Positions 11,943 through 22,432 of a stretch of DNA of 64,000 nucleotides are shown here, one piece after another. The notes beneath the pieces were generated by a model that saw only the letters and a program-made list of their open reading frames with translations, was not told where the DNA came from and made no database searches. The position numbers and the translations under genes were made by a program. Within the stretch, counting starts at the first letter, position 1. Each line of letters opens with the position of its first letter. This DNA is from Ziziphus jujuba (taxonomy: Eukaryota; Streptophyta; Magnoliopsida; Rosales; Rhamnaceae), in the NCBI RefSeq assembly GCF_031755915.1, contig NC_083386.1, forward strand, positions 17,965,001-18,029,000, read 5' to 3'.

Positions 11943-12118
11943 TTCCCCTCCTCTTGAAAAGGATTTTCCCTCAAATCAAAGTCATCACCTGTAGCAAAAG
12001 GAGATAAGGCAGCAAAATTAAATGTAGTACTAACATCATACTCACCCGGTAAATCAAGTTTGTAGGCATTTTCATGAATCCACTCCAAAACTTGAAAAGG
12101 TCCATCTCCACGAGGCAT
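11642..12118 (-). pseudogene. B1 integrase C-terminal tail reading into the LTR
   Basis: The 158-codon frame begins MPRGDGPFQVLEWIHENAYK, the strongly conserved C-terminal part of many plant gypsy integrases, and continues through 'LDLPGEYDVSTTFNFAALSPF'-like sequence and the 'GPITRAQTKRFK'-type tail. It continues past the polypurine tract at 11,943 into the LTR. Upstream, in the same frame but beyond two stop codons near 12,135, lies VFDPGDLVWLHVRKERIP, the preceding part of the same domain. The integrase zinc finger and DDE core are missing. Confidence 0.75.
11943..11960 (-). other. B1 polypurine tract
   Basis: On the coding strand, AAGAGGAGGGGAA lies immediately before the LTR start TGATAAGAATCC, where second-strand synthesis is primed in LTR retrotransposons. 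Confidence 0.75.
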
Positions 12119-12628
12119 AAGCTTGGACTTCCTTCATTAGGGAATCCTTTCCTTTCTTACGTGCAACCAAACCAAATCTCCTGGATCAAACACTCACACA
12201 ACAAAATCTAGAAATGCATGCTCATTATGGTAAAAATTACACTTTTTAAAGTTAGTAAATAATCTTTTCCAAATTTTTAAATTTCCACTAAGTAAAGCTC
12301 TCAACAATAGGAAGAAAGTTCTATACAACAAAAGCATTTTTAAATAAGCATTTTTATAAATCATAACTAGCAATGGTTTCTCATTCAAAATTGCTTTATT
12401 AACATCACCAAAGCTAAGATAAAATTTTTTATTTTTCTTTTCTTTTCTTTCTTTTTCTTTCCCACTTATGGAACCACTTTTTCCACTCTTACTCTCGGGT
12501 TTTGCTCTCTCTTTCTCTTTCTTAGCTTTCTCTATTTTTTTCCCTTCAAGTTTGAGTTTAGGAGACTTACTTGATTGGCTTTGTTTGGCCTTACCTCCTT
12601 GGATTGGTGTTGTTACTGTGGGTGCCAT
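12119..12628 (-). pseudogene. B1 spacer/RT fragment fused to integrase tail (deletion junction)
   Basis: The frame starts MAPTVTTPIQGGKAK and has a lysine/serine/glutamate-rich linker. It then has 'KKFYLSFGDVNKAILNEKPL', which normally lies between protease and RT, and next 'LFTNFKKCNFYHNEHAFLDF', resembling the RT segment [10 protein letters not shown]...FLGFVV. Directly after the VV codons and a TGA stop near 12,191 the same frame continues as integrase C-terminal VFDPGDLVWLHVRKE. Everything that normally separates these motifs, including the YFDD catalytic box, RNase H and the integrase core, is absent. Confidence 0.72.
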
Positions 12629-13572
12629 AGTAGTCCTTTCTTTAAGCTTTTGGCCTCCCTCCTTTGTTGCATTTGAAGTTGATCTCTAAATACTTCTTTT
12701 GGAGTTAATGGCTCCAGCTTAGCCTTTTTCCCTTTAAATTTAAATCCAATGGAATTCTCTCTCCTATAATGTATGGCATTCTTATCAAATTGCCATGGTC
12801 TACCCAACAAAATATGACCTGCATTCATAAGAACAACATCACACAATACAACATTCGCATATTTATCAATGCTGAATTTTACTTTGGCTTGTTTAGTTAT
12901 TTTCATCTCACGACTATCATTAAGCCATTGTAATCTATATGGTTCAGGAAGTTTAATGGTTGCTAATCCTAATTTATCAACTACCATATTACTAATTACA
13001 TTAATAGAACTTCCACTATCAATTATCATACTACATATATTACCTTCAATTTCACATCGAGTATGGAAGATGTTTTCTCTATGAACTTGATCCTCATCCT
13101 TGTATACACTCACCAAGCTCAATTTAGGATTTGAAGCCTTTAGGGTTTTGGCTTCATCTTCAATTTCTTCCTCTTCATGCTCTGTCTCAATTTCAGCATC
13201 ATCACTATCGAATTCCAACTCGCCATTGTCCTTTAACACCATTATTCTTCGGTTTGGGCATTGGTTGGCAATATGTCCTAGGCCTTGGCACTTAAAGCAA
13301 ACAATATCTCTAGTCCTTGAAGGTTTAAGATCATATTTACCTTCAGATTTGTGTACTTGAACAAGTTCGGCTTGGTTGTCTTTCCTTGGCTGAATGGTAC
13401 TCCCTTCATCTTGATTCGGTTTTAGCCTTGGCTCAAACGTGGGGTTGCTTCTCCAACTAGTTGAATTTGTCCACCCGCTACTTGAAACCCCTCCAAACCT
13501 TGAGCTTGTACCTCTCCTCTTGAATTGCTGCTCAAATTTAATAGCCACATGCAACATTTCCTCCAATTCCAC
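12613..13572 (-). CDS. B1 Gag C-terminus, zinc knuckle and aspartic protease (intact 319-codon frame)
   Basis: The frame covers the end of Gag (MELEEMLHVAIKFEQQFKRR), a basic Ser/Arg-rich region, and a CCHC zinc knuckle CFKCQGLGHIANQC at about residues 92-105 for RNA binding. An acidic linker rich in Glu and Asp follows, then a retropepsin with the active site SMIIDSGSSINVISN at about 182-196 and the second conserved motif HILLGRPW near 253-260. The protease would release Gag and Pol proteins in the virus-like particle. The catalytic Asp is retained. The first Met is internal to Gag: the real reading frame begins near 14,419 and is broken by a stop at about 13,573. Confidence 0.8.
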   Translation of the reverse strand: MELEEMLHVAIKFEQQFKRRGTSSRFGGVSSSGWTNSTSWRSNPTFEPRLKPNQDEGSTIQPRKDNQAELVQVHKSEGKYDLKPSRTRDIVCFKCQGLGHIANQCPNRRIMVLKDNGELEFDSDDAEIETEHEEEEIEDEAKTLKASNPKLSLVSVYKDEDQVHRENIFHTRCEIEGNICSMIIDSGSSINVISNMVVDKLGLATIKLPEPYRLQWLNDSREMKITKQAKVKFSIDKYANVVLCDVVLMNAGHILLGRPWQFDKNAIHYRRENSIGFKFKGKKAKLEPLTPKEVFRDQLQMQQRREAKSLKKGLLWHPQ

Positions 13573-14419
13573 ATATTATTGCAATTCCAATTGGTTAGCT
13601 ATTTCACGATTCGATCCACTAAGTAACCTTGCCATGGTTGCTTCCCTATCGTCATTCATGCTTAACCTCATCATAAGCATCTCCATCTCTTTATAATAAT
13701 CCTCCACGGGACATATTTCCTTGAAATAAAGATTGAAGTCTTTGATACAGCAACCTATGATAGTGTGATGGCACAAAACGCTTCCTCATGGCTCCTTTCA
13801 TTTTTTGCCATGTAGTAATCAAGTCATCACCAACTCTTCTTCAGGTACTTTGCTCATTAGTCCACCATTGGAGTGCATAATGTCCAAATTCCATTGCTAC
13901 CAATTTAACTTTCTTTGCCTCCGAATAGTTGTGACAGTAAAAAATCATCTTCATTTCCTCCTCCCATTCCAAATAAGCTTCCGGGTCAATTTTTTCCATG
14001 AAATGTGGAATGTTTACCTTGCTATTCCCAAGGTCATCATCTTCATTCCTTGGTGCTCTCCCATGGATTGGCCTTCCTTGAGGTTCAAAAGTTTCATTAT
14101 ATCCCTTATCTAAGTCATCTCCAAAATTACCTTCCCCGAATTCTTCTCTAAGTCATCCTAGGCCTCCTGGACCTCGACCTCGACCTCTATGAGCTTCAAA
14201 CCTTGTATTCAATCTTCGTTGTGATGTTTCTAACCTATCCATCCTTTGATTTATGTGATCAAATTGAGCATTCATCTACTGTAATTGCTCCATGATGGCC
14301 CTTATGTCTGTGTGCTCATCTCCACTCTTCGAAGCTTAGGAATCTCCTTTGAATTCTATGGACTCTTCTTCATTAATTCTCAAAGGTAGATCTCCTATTC
14401 TCACCCTTGAATCTGCCAT
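13573..14419 (-). pseudogene. B1 Gag N-terminal and central part, broken
   Basis: A start at 14,419 gives MADSRVRIGDLPLRIN, then a stop after about 30 codons. Further on, translated blocks match plant gypsy Gag in order: 'DPEAYLEWEEEMKMIF', 'KKVKLVAMEFGHYALQWW', 'MKGAMRKRFVPSHYHRLLYQ' and 'DYYKEMEMLMMRLSMNDDRE'. The frame changes at least once. A CAA to TAA change (about 13,573-13,575) separates it from the downstream 319-codon frame. Gag forms the particle shell, and this copy could not make an uninterrupted one. Confidence 0.75.
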
Positions 14420-15318
14420 GTTAGTATGAGTATCACAAAAATAAAATAGGAGCTCACCAAATTCACTCCCCTACGTGTTTCACTCAATCAAGGTCTCGAC
14501 ACTCGTGTTTGCATACTAGTTTTGGCTTTTACCCTCTTTTAAGCTCACACTTTCTTGCCTTTTTTCACTCAAAGAATTATATCAAAGTTTTAATTAAAAC
14601 ACCCACAAAATAGCAATTAGATCACAAGTATGTTTTAATTAAACTTATCAATAAAACAGTAGAAAAAAGCAAACAATACCGAGTGAATTTTTGAACACCT
14701 AATTCTTGGCTTTTAAAAGTAAGAACAAGGCAATTTAACAAGGCAAACTTCGGAATAAATAAGAATTGAACTAGATGGTAACAAATTAAGTATTCAAGAA
14801 TAAAAATTTAGAAAAAGAAATTCAAACACGAACAAAAATCAATTTGGACAAAAATAAAGGAATAGTTGTTGGTTGTTGTCCTTCGTAATTCAAGTTTTTG
14901 TATCAAATCCTTTAACTAATTTTAATCCAATATTTTTAGCACCCAAAATTCAAATATATAACAGCAAAAAATAAATCTCTATCAACTCCAAATATTGAAT
15001 AAATAGTCAACAATTCAGCAGTTCAAAGAAATTTCCAGCAAACACCAAATTCAACAAACCGATCTCTTGTTTTTTTTTTTTGTTTTTTTTTTATTCTGCT
15101 TTTCTTCTTCTTCTTTTTTTTTTTTTTTTTACTCACAGAATGTAAAACAATTCTAGTAGCAAAGATCAAAACCAAAATAGCAATTCCACACCAAAAATCC
15201 ACCAAACTTGTGACCTCCAACAACAAAATACAAATTTGCAATTTTTTTTTTTGTTTTTTTGGTAAATCTATATATGTTGCCGTAAACACACTTCTTTTTT
15301 TTTTTTTTTTTGGGAATA
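14420..15318 (-). other. B1 5' untranslated/leader region
   Basis: Located between the Gag start and the point where element C is inserted. It is AT-rich with long T runs on the plus strand (about 15,069-15,130, 15,242-15,260 and 15,295-15,311). The same leader is present in B2 (37,600-38,776), including a block of short T-rich ORF-like sequence. No gene is present. Confidence 0.65.
15314..15318. other. Target-site duplication of element C, left copy (GAATA)
   Basis: GAATA is repeated at 22,428-22,432 on the other side of element C, and the B1 leader sequence resumes there. Confidence 0.88.
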
Positions 15319-16226
15319 TGATATGAAGCTAGAGTGACTTGCCTCTAAACCCACAACAAAGTTTAATTTGGAGCATCTAATTACAAGTTATCAATGGAAT
15401 CTTGGTATGGTGAAGATGCCACAATAGGATGCGAAATAACTTATTGATAAGTCAGATTTGAACTCCACAAGCAAAGCTTGAAAAGTTCAATATAGTTCTC
15501 AAAGAACCAAGAGAATCACTCTCACTTTGAATCAAAATTGTAATCTGATTTTTATTCATGACTTTTGTGCCTTTATATAGGCAAAATAAAGTACAAAGCT
15601 TTCCCAAATTTGCTAAAAATAATGACGGATGAAAATTAGTTTTAGGAAACCTAATTTGATTAGGTTTGGGAAACCTAATGTGGTTAGGTTTGGGAAACCT
15701 AATTTGGCTCTTAGTTTCTTAATTTGAATAGACTTTAATTCTTTAACCAATTCAACTCTAATAAAATTAGAAAAGTAATTTAAAAACCTAATAAAAACTA
15801 AATTAGGAAAGTAAATAGGCAATATGCCAAATCCAATCAAGACATAAATAAAAATTAATGTTATCCTCATTACAAAATTCAACCAAGCTTAGTTGGAAGC
15901 CATGCAGGCGCATATCACCCTCCACGTGGCAAAAGTGCCATGTCACCATAGGATACCACATCACCATCCATGTCATCAAAACTTGCCACATCACCATGTT
16001 GTAGGATTCCTTGCGTTAAGCTCTCTTTGATGTTGGCATCCACCGTTCCAATCATATGGACCAATTTTTGTTCATCTTTAATAATGAACTTGCTTCCTTG
16101 ATATGTGAACACCTTCTAAGTTAAACCATTTAGTGCTTCTTTAAACCTACCTTGGTTATTGGTCCTGTAGATATTTGAATTAGCTTTGTACTCCATCTTG
16201 GGGTATTCCTGGTTGTGTCCTTATCA
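15319..16226 (-). repeat. Element C 3' LTR (left), 908 bp
   Basis: Starts TGATATGAAG (the other LTR has TGATACGAAC) and ends CCTTATCA. Relative to the right LTR it keeps an extra block of about 200 bp containing a 24-bp tandem triplet, but lacks about 50 bp around 15,400. Confidence 0.85.
15636..15707. repeat. 24-bp tandem repeat, three copies, in element C LTR
   Basis: Units at 15,636-15,659, 15,660-15,683 and 15,684-15,707. The last two differ at one base. Each contains the perfect inverted repeat TTAGGTTT-GGG-AAACCTAA (first copy diverged). Confidence 0.88.
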
Positions 16227-16245
16227 TTCCTCTCCTCATGAAAAG
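16227..16245 (-). other. Element C polypurine tract
   Basis: Coding strand ATGAGGAGAGGAA immediately precedes the LTR (TGATAAGGAC). Confidence 0.7.
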
Positions 16246-17856
16246 GATTTGTCCTCAAATCGTCACCTTCACAAAAAGGAGATAAATCAGCAACATTAAA
16301 GGTAACACTTACATTATACTCTACTGAAAGATCTAATTGTAAGCATCGTCATTAAGTCTTTCCAATATTTGAAATTTAATATCTCCACGTGGCATAAGTT
16401 TAGACTTTCATTGTGCCGAAAATCTTTCCTTTCTCAAATGCAACCAAACCCAATCTTTAGGCTCAAAAACAACTTGTTAGCGTCCTTTGTTTGCTTGCTT
16501 CATATATTGTACAGTTCTCCTCTCAATGTTAGCTTTAGCTTTCTCATGTTGTTGCATAACAAAATTAGCAAGCTCATTCAAAGGTAAATGTGTTAAATCC
16601 AATGGAGTTAAAGGATTTAAACCATATACAATTTCAAAAGGTGAAAATTTAGTGGCTGAATGTACAGATCTATTGTAAGCAAATTCAATATGAGGTAAAC
16701 ATTCTTCCCAAGTTTTGATATTCTTACTTATCAAAGCATGCAACAAAGTAGACAAGGTTCTATTTACTACCTCTGTTTGTCCATCAGTTTATGGATGACA
16801 AGTAGTAGAAAACAACAATTTAGTACCCAACTTAGCCCACAATGTTTTCCAAAAGTAACTCAAAAATTTCGCATCTTTGTCAAACATAATTGTTCTAGGC
16901 ATTCCATGCAACCTAACAATTTCTTTAAAAAACAAATCAGCAATATGAGATACATCATCAGTTTTATGACATGTAATAAAATGTGCCATTTTAGAGAACC
17001 TATCCACAACCATAAAAATTGAATCCTTACCATTCCTTCTTCTAGGCAACCCTAAAACAAAGTCCATAGAAATATCTATCCAAGGGTGGTTAGGTATAGG
17101 AAGTGGCATGTACAACCCATATGATTGCAACCGTGATTTAGATTGCTTACATTTAATGCATCTATCACAAATTCTTTCTACATCTCTTTTCATATGTGGC
17201 CAATAAAAATGTTCTTATAGAACAGCTAAGGCTTTAGCTATTCCAAAGTGTCCCATTAATCCCCCACCATGAAATTCTCTAACAAGTAAATCACACAAAG
17301 AACAATTTGGTACACAAAGTTTATTTTTCCTAAACAAGAATCCCTCAAACCTATAAAATTTTCCTTCAGCATGCTTTTCACAAAGTTTGTACATTTCACC
17401 AAAGTCATGATCTAAAATATATAATTCTTTAATTTGATCAAAACCAAGTAATTTAGCATCCAAAGTAGAAATTAGCACATACCTACGGGATAATGCATCA
17501 GCTACAATATTTTCCTTACCTTTCTTGTAGCGAATAACATAGGGGAATGTCTCAAGAAATTCCATCCACTTGCCATGGTGCCTATTGAGCTTTCCTTGTC
17601 CCTTTATGTGCTTTAAGGACTCATGATCTGTGTGAATTACAAACTCTTTAGGCCATAAGTAGTGCTTCCATTTCTCCAATGCTCTAACCAATGCGTATAG
17701 CTCTTTGTCATAAGTTGGATAGTTTAAGACTGCCCCACTTAACTTTTTACTGAAATAAGCAATTGGTTTTCCCTCCTGCATCAAAACAGTACCTATACCT
17801 ATTCCTGATGCATCACATTCAATCTCAAAAGTTTTGATAAAGTTAGGCAACACCAA
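16246..17856 (-). pseudogene. Element C RNase H and integrase, interrupted by stop codons
   Basis: Three open pieces lie in one frame. 17,856-17,215 carries RNase H ([58 protein letters not shown]) and the first His residues of the integrase zinc finger ([13 protein letters not shown]). 17,193-16,789 carries the zinc-finger cysteines ([11 protein letters not shown]) and the integrase core ([13 protein letters not shown] and FDKDAKF with the two catalytic Asp). 16,755-16,477 continues with [20 protein letters not shown]. They are separated by single stop codons, including TAA where CAA is expected in CHPQTDGQTE. The C-terminal domain towards the LTR is further decayed. Confidence 0.85.
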
Positions 17857-17989
17857 TAAAAGAGCATTTGTTAGTTTTTCTTTTAATAAGTTAAAAGACC
17901 TTTCGTGAGCTTCTTCCTAATGAAAACCTACACTCTTCTTAACAATGTCTATCAAAGGTGCAGCAACAGTACTAAAATCTTTAACAAAC

Positions 17990-18830
17990 CTTCAATAGAA
18001 ACTAGCCAAACCATGGAAGCTTTAACTTGGGTGATGCTAGTTAGCGTGGATCACTCTTTAATGGCTTTCATCTTCTCTTGATCAACTTTGATACCTGCAG
18101 CACTAATCACAAAGCCTAGAAATACTAGCTCACATTTGCAAAAGTCACATTTTTTAAGATTGGCATAAAGTCTTTCTTTCCTAAGAACATCTAATACTAA
18201 CCTAAGATACCCTACATGCTCTCCTAAACTCCTACTATATACAAGGATATCATCAAAGTACACAACCACAAATTTTCCAATGTAAACATGTAAAACATGA
18301 TTCTTAAGTCTCATAAAAGTACTAAGGGCATTAGTTAACCCAAATGGCATAACCGACCACTCATACAAACCATGCTTTTTTTTAAATGTTGTTTTCCATT
18401 CATCACCTTCCTTCATACGACTTTGATGATAACCACTCTTAAGATCAATTTTTGAAAACATGCATGTACCATACAATTCATCAAGCATATCATCTAACCT
18501 AGGAGTAGGGCGACGATATTTGACAGTTATATTGTTAATAGCCCTACAATCTATACATATTCTTCATGTTCCATCTTTCTTAGGGACTAATGACATAGGT
18601 ACAGCACATGGACTCATGCTTTCTCTAACATATCCCTTTTCAAGTAATTCACTTACCTGCCTTTGAAGTTCCTTTGTCTCCCTTGGATTATTCCTATAAG
18701 TCGGCCGATTTAAAATTGTTGATCCTGGAACAAAATCAATTTAACACTCAATCCCCCTAATTGGTGGTAATCCATATGGAATCTCCTCAAGAAAGACATC
18801 ATCGAACTCCTGCAAAAACAAAACAATAGA
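17990..18830 (-). pseudogene. Element C reverse transcriptase, broken
   Basis: The central open piece (18,488-18,051) holds [29 protein letters not shown], the catalytic box [12 protein letters not shown] and NLKKCDFC...[12 protein letters not shown]. Upstream, in broken frames, are 'FLEEIPYGLPPIRGIE' and 'RPTYRNNPRETKELQ'. RT copies element RNA into DNA. The YFDD motif itself is intact, but it is in a different frame from the downstream RNase H and the upstream protease, so at least two frameshifts separate them. Confidence 0.85.
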
Positions 18831-18928
18831 ACTAGGCAAAACAGATTCATCATGGTTAGTTATATGATTCATATATGCTTCTTTGTGCATCATTACAATA
18901 ATAGGCTTTCTGTAATAAAAACGCTTCT

Positions 18929-19540
18929 TTATCTCACTCTATTTTGCATAAAAACTCTCTTTTTCTTTCCACTCTTTTTCTTTTCTTTTTCTCTCGCATT
19001 CTCAGCCTCACAACTCTTTTTCTTTTCTTGGTTGTCAAACACAACTTGATTTTGTTGTTCAACTTCTCTCCTCCTTTGTAAAGCCAATTGATCATCAAAA
19101 ACCTGTTTAAGAGTCATTGGCATAAGCACCGCTTGTTTACCATTGAAATTGAAGACAATCTTGGTAGTATGACCAAGATGGGTGTTATCTCTATCAAATT
19201 TCCATGGACATCCCAAAAGTATATGGTCAGCTTGCACTGGCACTACATCACAAATAACCTCATCTTCATAATCATCAATAGAGAATGCAATCTTCACTTG
19301 CTCGTTCACCTTCAACTCTCCATAATCATTAAGCCATTGTAGCTTATATGGTTCTGGATGCTTCATAGTGGGTAAACCTAGTTTTTCAACCATAGTAACA
19401 CTAGCAACATTAGTACAACTTCCTCCATTGATAATCATACTACATACCTTATCCTTGACTTTGCACCTAGTATGAAAGATGTTCTCCCATTGCACTTCCT
19501 TCTCATCTTTGCACACAGTTAGAGCTCTCTTAGCAACCAA
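18929..19540 (-). pseudogene. Element C aspartic protease with catalytic Asp replaced
   Basis: A 203-codon frame contains CSMIINGGSCTNVASVTMVEKLGL-type retropepsin sequence, then HILLGCPW and a lysine-rich linker. The family motif is I-I-D-(S/G)-G; here the catalytic aspartate is asparagine (ATIIN in place of IID), which should abolish proteolysis even if the frame were read. Confidence 0.82.
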
Positions 19541-19631
19541 TGATAAGTCCCCACGAATCGGATACTAGTAATCATCTTCATCTTCATCACCAACATGCTC
19601 CAATGGTGGCATGGATTCATTATTTAATTCT

Positions 19632-20760
19632 TCCTCTTCAAATTCAATTTCTCTACTTTCCTAGAATCACCATGACCCTTTTATTTTGACATTGACTTGT
19701 AATATGACCCCTGCCTTGACATTTAAAGCATATGACATCTCGATTTCTAGTTGAAGATGATTCTGATTTACTTACTTGCTTGGATGAGAATGGTTCGGCC
19801 TTAGCTTCGAATTTAGGCCGTGTGGTGGCTTTATCTTCAAACTTGGATGGAATGGGTTTCCATGTGGATGGGCTTGCTTTCCAAGTGTTTTGAGCAATAC
19901 TAGATCTTGTGGTACCCCTCCTTTTGAGTTGTTACTCTACTTTGATGGCCATGTGCAACATCTCCTCAATCTCCACATAATGATGCAAATCCACTTGGTT
20001 TGATATTTTCCTATTCAAACTAGCCAAGAAACGTGCCATTGTAGCCTCCCTATCCTCCTCAACATTAGCTCTCATCATAAGGATTTCCATCTCCTTATAA
20101 TAGTCCTCCACACTCCTATTTCCTTGAGACAAAGTTTGTAGCTTCTGAAAAATGCTCTTATAGTAATGGCTAGGTAGAAAACATGTCCTCATCAAAGCAT
20201 TCATCTCCTCCCATGTATCTATAGGTCTTTGACCCTCTCGCCTCTTAGAAAGTGTCTCTTTGTCGCACCATCCAATAACATAGTTAGTGAATTCAATAGC
20301 GGCTAATTTAACCTTTTTAGCCTCTGAATAGTTCTGACAATCAAATACCATCTCAATCCTCTTCTCCCACTCAAGATAAGCTTCGGGATTACTTTTACCT
20401 TGGAATGATGGTATTTTCATCTTAATTCCTCCATAGTCATTGCCTCAGTTTAATCTCTCTCTCCCACATAATTGATTAGTACCCGAACCAATGTCTTCTT
20501 CTTCTTCCTCATAATTATCTCTCACTCGCTCCAAATCTTCCCCTCTTGGAGAATTTCTTCCTCTCCCATGACATTATTGTGGTCGTTGTTGCGACATTTG
20601 GATTGATTGATGATTCCATCCTATCCAATCTATCATGGATTTGTTCGATCTCCAGCCGTAGTGCCCTTTGGAGTTCTCCCACCATGGCTTGAATGTATAA
20701 CTTTGGATTAGCCACACCTGGAGTTTCTTCCTTGCTCTCTTTACTTTTGTCTTGTGACAT
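19632..20760 (-). pseudogene. Element C Gag with zinc knuckle, frameshifted
   Basis: Starts at 20,760 (MSQDKSKESKEETPGVANPK), with an N-terminal coiled-coil-like stretch (LRLEIEQIHDRLDRMESS). The main Gag domain is in another frame (20,420-19,932: FQGKSNPEAYLEWEKRIEMVF, LPSHYYKSIFQKLQTLSQG, VEDYYKEMEILMMRANVEED). A CCHC knuckle CFKCQGRGHITSQC lies at about 19,690-19,731. Stops and at least one frameshift prevent a complete product. Confidence 0.82.
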
Positions 20761-21682
20761 GATTTTTCTGCAAAAATTGTTAGTAAAAAGGACCTCACAA
20801 CACTCCCTTATGTGTTTCGCTCAAATTCAAGGTCTTAATTCACTCATGTTTGTACTCTAGTTATAGTTCAGTTTTTACCCTCTATAATTCTCACCTCTCT
20901 TGCCTTTTACCACTCAGGTAATTCTATTTGGTTCTTTGCAAACTAATTTCAAACTAAATCAAGCTAACAAGTAACAATCCAAATAGACCTACCAAACAGT
21001 TATGAAAATAAGGCTAAGAAGACAAATAGAATGAAAAGTAACAAGAAAAAGGCAATGATGATAGATTTGATTTTCAACAAGAAATTTGGCACAAACAAAA
21101 GAAACTAGAATGTTAAGAATAAATTGGAACGAGATTCGCAAAGTGGAATTAGTGAATATTCAACAAACCCTATTTTCGGTATTGATTTTGGCTAGTTTTT
21201 TATGCTCCTCAAATCAACCAAAAAAATTTTACTACCTATTTCCTATTGAAATCTCAATAATTCAATGCCACAAACCACAAGAACAAAAAAAATTATAAAA
21301 ATGACTTTTTTTTTTTTCTTTTGTGTTCAAGCAACAATAACAAGCTTTGTCAAACTATAGTAATACCAATCGCACCAAACTTCACTGAAAACACACCAAG
21401 CCGTCGACCATAAGGGTTAGGATGCAAAGAAGAACAAAGAATTTTTTTTTTTTAATATATGTAAGGTATGATCGGAAGAAGGAAGAAGAACTAAAAAATA
21501 AAATAAATAAAATAAATAAAATAAAAAAAGATGCAAAGAAGAACACAATGACCAAATGGATAAGACAACCAAGAAATCAAAGATGCAATTTCTAACCTAA
21601 TGCTAAAATCGCAGAAAGCCATGAACAAAGAAAAACAATGAAAATAAAGATAGATAGATCAAACCTGTGATTATAAACTAGT
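20761..21682 (-). other. Element C 5' leader
   Basis: Untranslated region between the primer site and Gag. It has T-rich and AAAT-repeat patches (about 21,495-21,530) and no convincing gene. The 70-codon plus-strand frame at 21,086-21,298 lies within it and looks incidental. Confidence 0.6.
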
Positions 21683-21694
21683 TCTGATACCAAA
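21683..21694 (-). other. Element C primer binding site (initiator tRNA-Met type)
   Basis: On the coding strand TGGTATCAGAAC follows the LTR end after three bases. The canonical plant iMet site is TGGTATCAGAGC, so only one base differs. Confidence 0.8.
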
Positions 21695-21695
21695 T

Positions 21696-22427
21696 TGATA
21701 CGAACCTAGAGCGACTTGCCTCCGAAACCCTTAACAAAGTTTAATTTGGACGATCTAATTACAAATTATCAATGGAAGACCTCGACCCTTTACTTATATT
21801 TGAGGTAAGAATCTTGGTCCGATAAAGACGCCACAATAGAGTGCAAAATAACCTATTGATAAGTCAAATTTGAACTCCACAAGCAAAGCTTGAAAAGTTC
21901 AATATAGTTCTTAAAGAATCAAGAGAATTACTTTCACTTTGAATCAAAATTGTAAGCTGATTTTTATTCATGACTTTTGTGCCTTTAAATAGGCAAAATA
22001 AATTACAAAGCTTTCCTAAATTACCAATCAAGACATAAATAAAAATTGATGTTTTCCTAATTATAAAATTCGACCAAGCTGAGTTGGAAGCCATGTAAGC
22101 GCATATCACCATCCACGTGGCAAAAGTGCCATGTCACCATAGGATGCCACGTCACCATCCATGTCATCAAAACTTGCCACATCACCATGTTGTAGGATTC
22201 CTTGGGTTAAGCTATCTTTCATGTTGGCATCCACTATTCCAATCATATAGACCAATTTTGGTTCATTATTAGTAATGAACCTACTTCCTTGAGATGTGAA
22301 CACTTCATGGATTAAACCATTTAGTGCTTCTTTAAACCTCCTTACTCTTGCCTTGCTTATTGGTCCTGTAGAGATTTGAATTGGCTCTGTACTCCATCTT
22401 GGGGTGCTCCTGGTCATGTCCTCATCA
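21696..22427 (-). repeat. Element C 5' LTR (right), 732 bp
   Basis: TGATACGAAC to CTCATCA. It carries an internal deletion of about 200 bp relative to the left LTR (the segment with the 24-bp triplet is gone, with the junction near 22,018-22,022). Confidence 0.85.
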
Positions 22428-22432
22428 GAATA

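Larger units (their letters stand above)
15319..22427 (-). mobile_element. Element C: nearly complete but inactivated Ty3/gypsy retrotransposon nested in B1
   Basis: It runs from TGATATGAAG to CTCATCA, flanked by GAATA duplications inside the B1 leader. It has unequal LTRs (908 and 732 bp), a tRNA-iMet-like primer site at 21,683-21,694, and a polypurine tract after 16,226. Gag, protease, RT, RNase H and integrase are in that order, which is diagnostic of Ty3/gypsy. All domains are present but broken by stops and frameshifts. Its termini, primer site and Gag-protease sequence resemble those of B1 and B2, so it is a candidate for the type of complete relative that B elements derive from. The exact gypsy lineage cannot be settled without a phylogeny. 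Confidence 0.9.

Noticed and set aside
13100..13696. Plus-strand ORFs of 85-86 codons rich in serine and leucine
   Set aside because: They are antisense shadows of the B1 Gag/protease frame.
15613..15882. 89-codon minus-strand ORF with repeated GFPNL-type units
   Set aside because: It translates the 24-bp LTR triplet of element C; not a protein-coding gene.
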